A program made the position numbers and the translations under genes. A DNA stretch of 5,704 nucleotides, from positions 1-5,704 of the forward strand of contig CAKUYZ010000106.1 in NCBI GenBank assembly GCA_934717675.1, given 5' to 3'. This DNA comes from an uncultured Bacteroidales bacterium (GTDB lineage: Bacteria > Bacteroidota > Bacteroidia > Bacteroidales > Marinilabiliaceae). Shown here one piece after another: positions 1 to 5,704 of the stretch (its first letter is position 1; every line of letters begins with the position of its first letter). The notes below the pieces were generated by a model that saw only the letters and a list, made by a program, of their open reading frames with translations, did not search any database and was not told the origin of the DNA.

Positions 1-1224
1 AGAACGGCCTCCGCGACCTCTCTCGCGTCCTTCCGCACGGATGCCACAATTCTTTTTACAAAGGGCAGGCATTTCCTGATTGGAGCGGGCATCGGCCTTG
101 GCGAGTGGCGAAACAAGACGACAAACAGCGCCACCATGGTCACGCCGAACGCCATAGACAAGGACGGCGAAACATACGAACACCGCGCAACGCTAGACAA
201 CATAACTGAAGAGCAAAAAATTTGTACGGCGGACATCCCCCTGCATATGATATTCCGCGCCTCGCCACTCCGAAAACTGTCTTTCGAAGCCAGGGCGTGG
301 GCCGGCGTGACAATACCTTTCGCCGCAAAGTTCAAGACCACAGGCGGCAGCATCAGCACCGAAGGATATTACGAGCAGTATAACCTGCTTCTCTACGACA
401 TGCCTGAGAATGGATTCTATACCGACCGCGGCAGCCACCGAGGAAACATAAGGCTAAGAACTCTAGCTGCATACGCCGGGGCAGGAGCCGGAGCGTCTGT
501 CCGCATTGGGAAGGAGAGCGCACTGGGCGTCGAGGCATTCATAGGCCACGCGTTCTCTGATTTGAAGAGGAAGGCGGACGTCAGGCAGTTCGATCCGGAC
601 TGCCTCCGCGCAAACGGATACACAGACGCAAAGTATCACAGCATTCTCGAGACCTCGGAGTGCGGCCCAATCAGACCCACACAGTTTGGCGTCGGCCTCT
701 TTTTTCGCACACAAATAGGCCGACGCAAGCGAAAGCGCGAGCCACGACACACCGAAGTTCCCGCCACAACGCCAACCGACAGACACACGCATGACGATAT
801 ACCACCCTCGCCCGCGGCGTCGCCAACAGATACGACGCAAGACACCACGCCCACCACACCCGCGCCACAGTACCCCTCCTTGCAAGAACTCATTGATCTC
901 GAAGGGCCAATAGGTTTCGAGCTTGGCGGAGCAAAACTCAATGACGAAGCCTCACAGACGGTGGAACGCATAGCGCAACTGATAGCCAACGGCTCGGCCA
1001 CATCGGTCATAGTCATCGGCCACACGTGCGACAAAGGTTCTGACGAGACGAACCAAAGAGTTGGCCTCATGCGGGCAAAAGCCGTGGCGGACAGGCTGGC
1101 GGAGAGCGGCGTGCCGCAGGACAAACTGTCAATATCCTCGAGCGGCGCCACGAGGCCACGCGTCGCCAACGACAGCGAGGCGCACAGAGCGCAGAACAGG
1201 CGAGTTGAGATAATTGTGAAATGA
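1..1224 (+). CDS. Outer-membrane beta-barrel protein with C-terminal OmpA/Pal-like domain (5' partial)
   Basis: Probable surface protein tying the outer membrane to peptidoglycan. The frame is open from base 1 to the TGA at 1222-1224 (407 visible residues), so the true start and signal peptide lie upstream. The ATG at 136 is internal, because the residues before it already read like a barrel strand (FLIGAGIGLGEW). Visible residues 1-240 alternate amphipathic strands with polar loops and end in an aromatic strand (FGVGLFF), as in Bacteroidota porin-like barrels. Next come a basic cluster (RRKRKRE, 241-247) and a Pro/Thr-rich linker to about 290. An OmpA domain fills about 294-407, with GHTC at 340-343, conserved Asn351 and Arg358, and the terminal NRRVEI motif. 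Cys343 stands where classical OmpA domains have the ligand-binding Asp. Cys201 and Cys221 fall in one predicted loop. Domain calls are confident; the exact physiological role is not. No clear terminator follows. Confidence 0.88.
   Translation, partial: RTASATSLASFRTDATILFTKGRHFLIGAGIGLGEWRNKTTNSATMVTPNAIDKDGETYEHRATLDNITEEQKICTADIPLHMIFRASPLRKLSFEARAWAGVTIPFAAKFKTTGGSISTEGYYEQYNLLLYDMPENGFYTDRGSHRGNIRLRTLAAYAGAGAGASVRIGKESALGVEAFIGHAFSDLKRKADVRQFDPDCLRANGYTDAKYHSILETSECGPIRPTQFGVGLFFRTQIGRRKRKREPRHTEVPATTPTDRHTHDDIPPSPAASPTDTTQDTTPTTPAPQYPSLQELIDLEGPIGFELGGAKLNDEASQTVERIAQLIANGSATSVIVIGHTCDKGSDETNQRVGLMRAKAVADRLAESGVPQDKLSISSSGATRPRVANDSEAHRAQNRRVEIIVK
721..870 (+). other. Low-complexity Pro/Thr/Asp linker with two DTT motifs, inside the OmpA-family gene
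   Basis: Encodes visible residues 241-290, between the barrel and the OmpA domain. It opens with a basic run and is then rich in Pro, Thr, Ala and Asp, as expected for a flexible periplasmic tether. It holds two Asp-Thr-Thr triplets (829-837 and 841-849). Both fit the Bacteroidota general O-glycosylation consensus D-(S/T)-(A/I/L/M/T/V). The composition is seen directly; glycosylation is inferred. Confidence 0.55.
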
Positions 1225-1255
1225 CGTAAGAATGGCTTTTAAAGGGAAAAAGTCG

Positions 1256-1263
1256 TACATTTG
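1256..1263 (+). promoter_or_regulatory. Candidate gyrB promoter, Bacteroidota -7 element TACATTTG
   Basis: TACATTTG matches the Bacteroidota housekeeping -7 consensus TAnnTTTG exactly. It sits in a locally AT-rich patch between two GC-rich genes and would start transcription near 1270, giving a leader of about 70-85 nt. The -33 element is poor: the expected place, about 1231-1236, reads AATGGC instead of TTTG. It is probably the gyrB promoter, but readthrough from the upstream gene is also possible because no terminator is visible there. Confidence 0.5.
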
Positions 1264-1286
1264 TGAGTTGTAAAATTAATTATCGC

Positions 1287-1339
1287 GCCGCGCCTCCGCT
1301 CCCACGCCACACGGGCGGGCAGGCAAGGCAGGCCGCGGC
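1287..1339 (+). promoter_or_regulatory. GC-rich gyrB leader with potential hairpin
   Basis: GCCGCG at 1287-1292 is complementary to CGCGGC at 1334-1339, and pairing can continue inward past a bulged C1333 (CCT 1293-1295 with AGG 1330-1332). The stem base ends at the base before the ATG at 1340. The 3' half is G-rich with a tandem AGGCA repeat at 1321-1330. It may be a translation-influencing leader structure or simply GC-rich spacer; no known riboswitch class was recognised. Confidence 0.3.
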
Positions 1340-3325
1340 ATGACAAGAACATTTATGAACGAGGAAGAAAAGGGCGCAAGCTCGGACTATACGGCGAGCA
1401 GCATCACAGTCCTGGAGGGACTTGAGGCTGTGCGTAAACGTCCGTCAATGTATATTGGCGACATCGGAGAGCGCGGCCTCCACCATTTGGTGTATGAGGT
1501 CGTTGACAACTCCATTGACGAGGCGCTGGCAGGCTACTGCACCCACATTGAGGTGACTATCAATGAGGATGGCTCAATAACCGTGCAAGATAACGGCCGA
1601 GGCATCCCGGTGGATATGCACGAAAAGGAGCATCGCTCCGCATTGGAGGTGGTCATGACCGTGCTCCACGCGGGCGGCAAGTTCGACAAGCAGTCATATA
1701 AGGTATCCGGCGGCCTCCACGGCGTGGGAGTCTCTTGCGTCAACGCCCTGTCGGACCATATGGACGTAGAGGTCCGCCGCGGCGGCAAACTGTATAGGCA
1801 AGAATACTCAAAGGGTAAGCCCCTTGCCCCGGTGGCAGAAGTTGGCGTGGCAGACACCACCGGCACGCGGGTTCATTTCCACCCCGACGCCACCATCTTC
1901 ACCACTACCGAATACCACTACGACATCCTGGCCAAGAGGCTGCGCCAGCTGGCGTTCCTCAACAAAGGCGTACGCATCTCCTTGGAAGACAAGAGAACCC
2001 AAAGCAAGGATGGCGCGCCAATGCAGCCCAGGAAGGACTCGTTCTACTCCGAGAAGGGACTTGAGGAGTTCGTCACATACATCAACGGGTCGAACACCAG
2101 CCTGCTGCCGGCGCCAATATGCATCAGCAACGACAAGGGGCCGGTGCCTGTGGATGTGGCCTTGCTGTATAACGACAGCTACTCAGAGAACATATACAGC
2201 TTCGTGAACAACATCGACACCGTGGAAGGTGGCACACACCTCAACGGTTTCAGGCGCGGACTGTCCAATGCGCTGAGCGAGTGGGCAAAAGCCAACAAGA
2301 AGTTCGAGAGGCTGGAGAAACAGAAGATAGACATAAGCGCGGAGGATTACCGCGAGGGTCTCACTGCCGTCATCTCCGTCAAGGTGATGGAGCCGCAATT
2401 TGAGGGACAGACCAAGACCAAGCTCGGCAACAGCGAAGCAGCCACCGCTGTGGCGAACGCAGTGAGCGAGGCCATGGAGAACTATCTTGAAGAGCACCCC
2501 AAAGAGGCCAACCTCATCATAGACAAAGTCATATTGGCAGCCACGGCGCGCATAGAGGCACGCAAGGCCAGGGAGACGGTGCAGCGCAAGGGCGCCATGA
2601 ACAACCTGAAGCTGCCAGGCAAACTGTTTGACTGCTCAGACCGCGACCCATCGAAGTGCGAGCTCTTCATCGTGGAGGGTGACTCCGCAGGTGGCACGGC
2701 CAAGCAGGGGCGCGACAGCAAGTTCCAGGCCATATTGCCTCTGCGCGGCAAAATCCTCAATGTGGAGAAAGCGTTGTGGCACAAGGCTTTTGAGAGTGAG
2801 ACCATCAAGAATATCTACATGGCGCTGGGAGTCTCTGTGGGTACAGAAGAAGACCCCAAGGCTCTCAACATGTCGAGGCTTCGCTACCATCGCGTGGTTC
2901 TGATGACCGATGCCGATGTGGACGGTAGCCACATTGACACCCTTATCCTCACCTTCTTCTTCCGCTACATGCGCGAGTTGATCGAGGGCGGCCACGTGTT
3001 CATAGCCACCCCACCGCTCTATTTGTGCAAAAAGGGCAAAGATCAGGAGTATTGCTGGAACGAGGAGCAGCGCAAGAACTTCATCCAGGCTCATACTGGC
3101 GGAGCCGGCACAGTGACCGTGCAGCGATACAAAGGTTTGGGCGAGATGGACGCCAAGCAATTGTTTGACACCACAATGGACCCGGCAAAAAGAACGCTGA
3201 AAATGGTGAGCATAGAAGATGCCATTGAGGCCGAGAGGGTCTTCACCACACTCATGGGCGATGACGTCGAACCCCGACGCAAGTTCATTGAGGATAACGC
3301 AAAATATGCGAATATAGACGCATAA
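1340..3325 (+). CDS. gyrB: DNA gyrase subunit B
   Basis: ATPase subunit of type IIA topoisomerase; with GyrA (not in the window) it introduces negative supercoils using ATP. The GHKL ATPase region has Glu53 as likely general base, Asn57 (VVDNSIDEA), DNGRGIP at 84-90 and the SGGLHGVG lid glycines at 123-130. The transducer domain has the QTK loop at 357-359, whose Lys contacts the gamma-phosphate. The TOPRIM domain has VEGDSAGG at 445-452 with Glu446 and DADVDG at 524-529, which bind Mg2+ for DNA cleavage; QRYKGLGEMD at 595-604 follows. The C-terminus ends in the usual NIDA. At 661 residues it is the short bacterial form without the roughly 165-residue insertion of E. coli GyrB. The QRYKGLGEMDAKQLF region supports GyrB over ParE. 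A second in-frame ATG at 1355 (MNEEEK) is a credible alternative start: it follows AACATTT, whereas 1340 directly abuts a predicted stem. All catalytic motifs are intact. Confidence 0.98.
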   Translation: MTRTFMNEEEKGASSDYTASSITVLEGLEAVRKRPSMYIGDIGERGLHHLVYEVVDNSIDEALAGYCTHIEVTINEDGSITVQDNGRGIPVDMHEKEHRSALEVVMTVLHAGGKFDKQSYKVSGGLHGVGVSCVNALSDHMDVEVRRGGKLYRQEYSKGKPLAPVAEVGVADTTGTRVHFHPDATIFTTTEYHYDILAKRLRQLAFLNKGVRISLEDKRTQSKDGAPMQPRKDSFYSEKGLEEFVTYINGSNTSLLPAPICISNDKGPVPVDVALLYNDSYSENIYSFVNNIDTVEGGTHLNGFRRGLSNALSEWAKANKKFERLEKQKIDISAEDYREGLTAVISVKVMEPQFEGQTKTKLGNSEAATAVANAVSEAMENYLEEHPKEANLIIDKVILAATARIEARKARETVQRKGAMNNLKLPGKLFDCSDRDPSKCELFIVEGDSAGGTAKQGRDSKFQAILPLRGKILNVEKALWHKAFESETIKNIYMALGVSVGTEEDPKALNMSRLRYHRVVLMTDADVDGSHIDTLILTFFFRYMRELIEGGHVFIATPPLYLCKKGKDQEYCWNEEQRKNFIQAHTGGAGTVTVQRYKGLGEMDAKQLFDTTMDPAKRTLKMVSIEDAIEAERVFTTLMGDDVEPRRKFIEDNAKYANIDA

Positions 3326-3365
3326 GGGCTCGCCAAGGCGGCGCTATGCTGACCTCTATCATAAC

Positions 3366-3420
3366 GGGCAACCTCCCAAAACCGCGCACCACAGCGCAAG
3401 GGTGGTTGCCCTTCTTATTT
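3366..3420 (+). terminator. Rho-independent terminator of gyrB
   Basis: Arms 3366-3377 and 3400-3411 form a 12-position stem: eight perfect pairs (GGGCAACC with GGTTGCCC), one T-T mismatch, then three G-C pairs. The 22-nt loop holds a second small stem, GCGC at 3384-3387 with GCGC at 3394-3397. A T-rich tract (TTCTTATTT, 3412-3420) follows on the plus strand. The left flank shows no T-run on the minus strand, so it should act in one direction only. It lies 41 bases past the gyrB stop and could also act as an attenuator for the next operon. Confidence 0.85.
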
Positions 3421-3438
3421 ATCTAACACACAGAAAAG

Positions 3439-4227
3439 ATGGTAAGGATATTATCGGCCACGCTGTCATTATTATTAATCGCTCTGACCGCGACGGCGCA
3501 GAGGGTTGTGTCTCTATTGCCCTCGGCCTCCTACACCGCCGCGCAAATAGGGGCCGACGCCAACATTACGGGCCGCACCAGCTACTGCCCCAAGCCACTC
3601 CCCGGCACGCAGAGCACCACCGTTGGCGACGCCATGACAGTGAACTTGGAGAGCATAATAGCCCTGCGGCCAGATGTGGTGATAGCCTCACCTTTCACGC
3701 CACAAACCGTAACAAGCAAGCTAAAATCGCTGAAAATAAAAGTTGTGGAGATTGCCACGGCCAAAGACCTCAACGAACTGGACAAGCAGACGGAAGAGAT
3801 TGGCTCACTGACGAACCACAGGCAAGAGGCATTGGCCAACGTGAAGACAGAGCATGCAAAAGTTGACAGTCTGGCAAACACAACGACGTGGACTAGAGGC
3901 AAGAAGGTTTACATTCAGATAGGCACGCACCCGTTGTGGGGCGCGACACCGGATTATTACATAAACGACATGACAACCAGACTGGGCATGACCAACGTGC
4001 TGGCTGCCAACGAGGGTCCCTGCTCCCGCGAGGCCGTGCTGCAACGCAGGCCCGACGTGATCATTGTGTCGTCAATGGGAGGGCTAGGTAAAGAAGAAGC
4101 GGCGGAATGGGCAAAACTCACAAAAGCCACCGTGATTGTGGTGGACGAGACGACGCTATGCTGCCCCACCCCCACTTTCTTCCGCAAGGCGATGGAGCAG
4201 ATCTGCAAAGGAGGCCAACGCAAATGA
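3439..4227 (+). CDS. BtuF/FecB-like periplasmic substrate-binding protein of a metal-chelate ABC importer
   Basis: Captures a cobalamin, heme or iron-siderophore type ligand in the periplasm and delivers it to the permease encoded next. The 262-residue product has a short signal peptide (basic MVR, hydrophobic core, likely cut after ATA at residues 18-20). No lipobox Cys is present, so it should be soluble. The mature protein opens with RVVSLLPSAS, typical first strand of the helical-backbone metal receptor fold. TSYCPKP (47-53) resembles the BtuF-family YCDYP segment. Glu71 (NLESIIALRPDVVIA) and Glu198 (SREAVLQRRPDVIIV) sit where BtuF has the two glutamates that dock onto permease arginines. 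Mature Cys residues are 50, 195, 241, 242 and 256; Cys195 may pair with one near the C-terminus. Start chosen because it gives a complete signal peptide. The gene overlaps the permease by 4 bases. Family is sure, substrate is not. Confidence 0.9.
   Translation: MVRILSATLSLLLIALTATAQRVVSLLPSASYTAAQIGADANITGRTSYCPKPLPGTQSTTVGDAMTVNLESIIALRPDVVIASPFTPQTVTSKLKSLKIKVVEIATAKDLNELDKQTEEIGSLTNHRQEALANVKTEHAKVDSLANTTTWTRGKKVYIQIGTHPLWGATPDYYINDMTTRLGMTNVLAANEGPCSREAVLQRRPDVIIVSSMGGLGKEEAAEWAKLTKATVIVVDETTLCCPTPTFFRKAMEQICKGGQRK
4207..4214 (+). promoter_or_regulatory. Strong Shine-Dalgarno site for the permease gene
   Basis: AAAGGAGG lies nine bases before the ATG at 4224, inside the last codons of the binding-protein gene. 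It is a near-perfect anti-16S match, which fixes the permease start at 4224 rather than at the in-frame ATG at 4107. Together with the ATGA overlap it indicates translational coupling. Such a strong site is not typical of Bacteroidota genes, and the neighbouring gene starts lack one. Confidence 0.8.
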
Positions 4228-5180
4228 GAGCCGCGCCCGCACTGGCCGCTTGCGTCATTCTGCTCACTGGGCTGTGCGCCGCCTACCTGAAATGCGGGCT
4301 GGCAGACACGTCCCCTGAAGTGGAGAGCGTGATAATCAGCGAACTGCGGTTGCCCCGAATGTTGTGCGCCGTGGGCGTGGGTGCGTTACTCTCCATATCG
4401 GGAGCCCTGATGCAGGGGCTGTTTCGCAACCCGCTGGTGGAGCCTTATACCATGGGAATATCTGGCGGCGCGATAGCTGGCGTGGCCATAGCCTTCACAT
4501 TCGGCCTAGTGGGGATTTGGGGCGGATGGGCAGTCGCGACGTCGGCCGCCGTTGGCGGATTGGTGACCATGGCTGCCATACTAGCCTTGCGGCGCACCGT
4601 GGGTTATGACATTGGCGCAATGCTTATGTGCGGTGTCATGGTAAGTTTCGTATCGTCCGCAGCCACAACTGTGCTGCTGTCCCTGGCCGCACGTGAAGAC
4701 GCCAGCCAAGTCTTGGCGTGGTCCATAGGCACTTTTGACGGGACCAGCCATGGCATGGCTGTGACTGTGGCTTGCGCAGGGACCGCGGCCACGCTTTTGT
4801 CTCCGCTTTGTGGCAACATATTGAATATCCTGCAACTAGGAGAGCGAGAAGCCCATTCGCTCGGCGTTAACACCCATACCGCCACAGGCATCATTTTCGT
4901 TGCGGCCACGCTACTCGCCGCACTGTCTGTGTCCGCCGCGGGAATCATTCCTTTCGTCGGCATGGCTGTCCCCCACGCCGTCCGCTCCGCGCTTGGGTCT
5001 GACAACAGGGTGGCACTCCCTGCCTGTGGACTTGCTGGCGCGGCGCTCACATTGACGTGCGACCTTGTTGCCAAGACGATAATAAGCCCCCGTGAACTGC
5101 CAACGGGCGCCATATGCGCGGTCTTCGGCGGAGCAGCATTCGTATACCTGACCATAAAATGGAAAAAGACAGCGAGATAA
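4224..5180 (+). CDS. FecCD/BtuC-family ABC transporter permease
   Basis: Inner-membrane channel subunit that should work as a homodimer with the flanking binding protein and ATPase. The 318-residue product matches the family's usual length of about 320-340 and is hydrophobic throughout, with probably 8-10 helices. Family marks in order: LRLPRMLCAVGVGALLSISG at 41-60, with Arg42 and Arg45 at the positions that in BtuC meet the binding-protein glutamates; ALMQGLFRNPLVEPYTMGIS at 61-80; the cytoplasmic coupling segment LGEREAHSLGVN at 205-216; GIIPFVGMAVPHAVR at 240-254; and ELPTGAICAVFGG at 291-303. The start at 4224 is chosen for the ATGA overlap, the Shine-Dalgarno site and family length; 39 extra N-terminal residues from 4107 would lie within the upstream gene and look unrelated to the family. 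It has ten cysteines, high for a permease. Substrate class is metal chelate (cobalamin, heme or siderophore), not resolved further. Confidence 0.93.
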   Translation: MRAAPALAACVILLTGLCAAYLKCGLADTSPEVESVIISELRLPRMLCAVGVGALLSISGALMQGLFRNPLVEPYTMGISGGAIAGVAIAFTFGLVGIWGGWAVATSAAVGGLVTMAAILALRRTVGYDIGAMLMCGVMVSFVSSAATTVLLSLAAREDASQVLAWSIGTFDGTSHGMAVTVACAGTAATLLSPLCGNILNILQLGEREAHSLGVNTHTATGIIFVAATLLAALSVSAAGIIPFVGMAVPHAVRSALGSDNRVALPACGLAGAALTLTCDLVAKTIISPRELPTGAICAVFGGAAFVYLTIKWKKTAR

Positions 5181-5704
5181 CGGTCAGACTCCGCGGATAT
5201 TTCGGCGGATACACAAGGCAAAAGATGATCATACGGGACGTCAACCTTGAGTTCCGCAGCCAAACGGTCACGGCCATATTAGGCCCAAACGGCGCAGGGA
5301 AAAGCACTCTGCTGCGCGCAATGACGGGACAGATCGCGCACCATAGAGGAGAGGTTGAGATAGAAGGCCGCGACATTGACGACATCACGGCCCGCGAATT
5401 GGCAAAAACAGTGGCCACGGCGTCGGGCGTCAGAGAGATAACCGACATCACGGCATTGGCTTACACCTTATTAGGTCGCACCCCCTACCGCAGCCTCCTG
5501 GCTCTAAGAGATAGCGAAGAAGACATTGCCGCGGCAATGGAGGCGTTGCGAAACGTGGGCATAGAGGGGTTGGCATCACAAAAGACAGGCGAGATGAGCG
5601 ATGGGCAGAGGCAACTGACAAGCATAGCCAGAGCTTTGGCGCAAGAGCCGCACATATTGCTGTTTGACGAGCCAACCGCCAACCTCGACCCCGCAAACCA
5701 GCAC
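5159..5704 (+). CDS. FecE/FepC/BtuD-like ABC transporter ATPase (3' partial)
   Basis: Cytoplasmic ATPase that powers the importer. The frame is open from ATG 5159 to the window edge (182 residues) with no stop; the C-terminal part including the H-loop lies outside. Tyr18 (GGYTRQ) is the likely A-loop aromatic residue, Walker A is GPNGAGKST at 42-50, Walker B is ILLFDE at 166-171, and the D-loop NLD lies at 175-177. The signature reads MSDGQ (146-150) instead of LSGGQ. No Gln occurs from 59 to 140, so the usual Q-loop Gln is missing; the expected place (about 85-91) reads VATASGV. The segment TLLGRTPYRS (103-112) resembles the LGRxPY motif of iron and cobalamin ATPases. The start overlaps the permease end by 22 bases and has no Shine-Dalgarno site. 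A later ATG at 5225 would remove the A-loop and is rejected. Confidence 0.92.
   Translation, partial: MEKDSEITVRLRGYFGGYTRQKMIIRDVNLEFRSQTVTAILGPNGAGKSTLLRAMTGQIAHHRGEVEIEGRDIDDITARELAKTVATASGVREITDITALAYTLLGRTPYRSLLALRDSEEDIAAAMEALRNVGIEGLASQKTGEMSDGQRQLTSIARALAQEPHILLFDEPTANLDPANQH

Noticed and set aside
136..138. ATG at 136 as start of the OmpA-family gene
   Set aside because: The frame is open to base 1 and the residues before it continue the barrel pattern; no signal peptide follows the ATG.
636..1169. Minus-strand open frame of 177 codons
   Set aside because: Lies fully antisense to the OmpA-family gene; its Ser/Val/Cys-rich translation resembles no family and reflects the GC-rich codon pattern of the plus strand.
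1236..1252. CTTTT/AAAAG inverted repeat as terminator of the OmpA-family gene
   Set aside because: The five-pair stem is almost all A-T and no T-run follows, so it is not a credible intrinsic terminator.
2636..3160. Minus-strand open frame of 174 codons inside gyrB
   Set aside because: Antisense to the strongly conserved TOPRIM region, with no family resemblance.
3326..3438. Cobalamin riboswitch or Fur box before the importer operon
   Set aside because: The spacer is 113 bases and largely a terminator; no B12-box-like motif and no recognisable Fur palindrome were seen.
3402..3866. Plus-strand open frame of 154 codons starting in the terminator
   Set aside because: Overlaps the binding-protein gene in another frame, is Arg/His-rich and lacks any recognisable domain.
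4107..4223. N-terminal extension of the permease from ATG 4107
   Set aside because: Adds 39 hydrophilic residues out of keeping with the family; the Shine-Dalgarno site and ATGA overlap place the start at 4224.
4604..5263. Minus-strand open frame of 219 codons
   Set aside because: Antisense to permease and ATPase; low-complexity Ala/Ser/Pro translation typical of a reverse-frame shadow.

Overview
The window looks like chromosomal DNA of a member of the Bacteroidota, most likely Bacteroidales. Three things point that way: a 661-residue GyrB without the large insertion of enterobacterial GyrB, an outer-membrane barrel joined to an OmpA domain with a GHTC motif, and a TAnnTTTG-type -7 promoter element before gyrB. 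The DNA is fairly GC-rich for the phylum. Family and genus cannot be settled by eye. All supported genes are on the plus strand and tightly packed. No mobile element, CRISPR array, tRNA or rRNA was seen.

Layout: (1) 1-1224 is the 3' part of a gene for an outer-membrane beta-barrel with a periplasmic OmpA/Pal-like peptidoglycan-binding domain; its start lies left of the window. (2) 1225-1339 is a spacer with a candidate gyrB promoter and a GC-rich leader able to fold into a hairpin that ends at the annotated start codon. (3) 1340-3325 is a complete gyrB. (4) 3326-3438 is a spacer dominated by a strong intrinsic terminator. (5) 3439-5704 is the start of an ABC importer operon of the BtuFCD/FecBCD (cobalamin, heme or iron-siderophore) type: periplasmic binding protein, FecCD-family permease and ATPase. 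These three genes overlap by 4 and 22 bases, and the ATPase runs off the right edge.

How the genes work together: the importer genes form one translationally coupled unit. The binding protein captures a metal chelate in the periplasm, the permease carries it across the inner membrane, and the ATPase powers the step. The substrate cannot be fixed from the sequence; no TonB-dependent receptor and no cobalamin riboswitch is visible. gyrB is separated from this operon by the terminator and has no evident functional link to either neighbour.

I found no convincing new biological system. The points worth a second look are modest: a Cys at the peptidoglycan-binding Asp position of the OmpA domain, two likely O-glycosylation motifs in its linker, a structured gyrB leader, the lack of a visible promoter between the gyrB terminator and the importer operon, and an ATPase with a non-standard Q-loop and signature motif.
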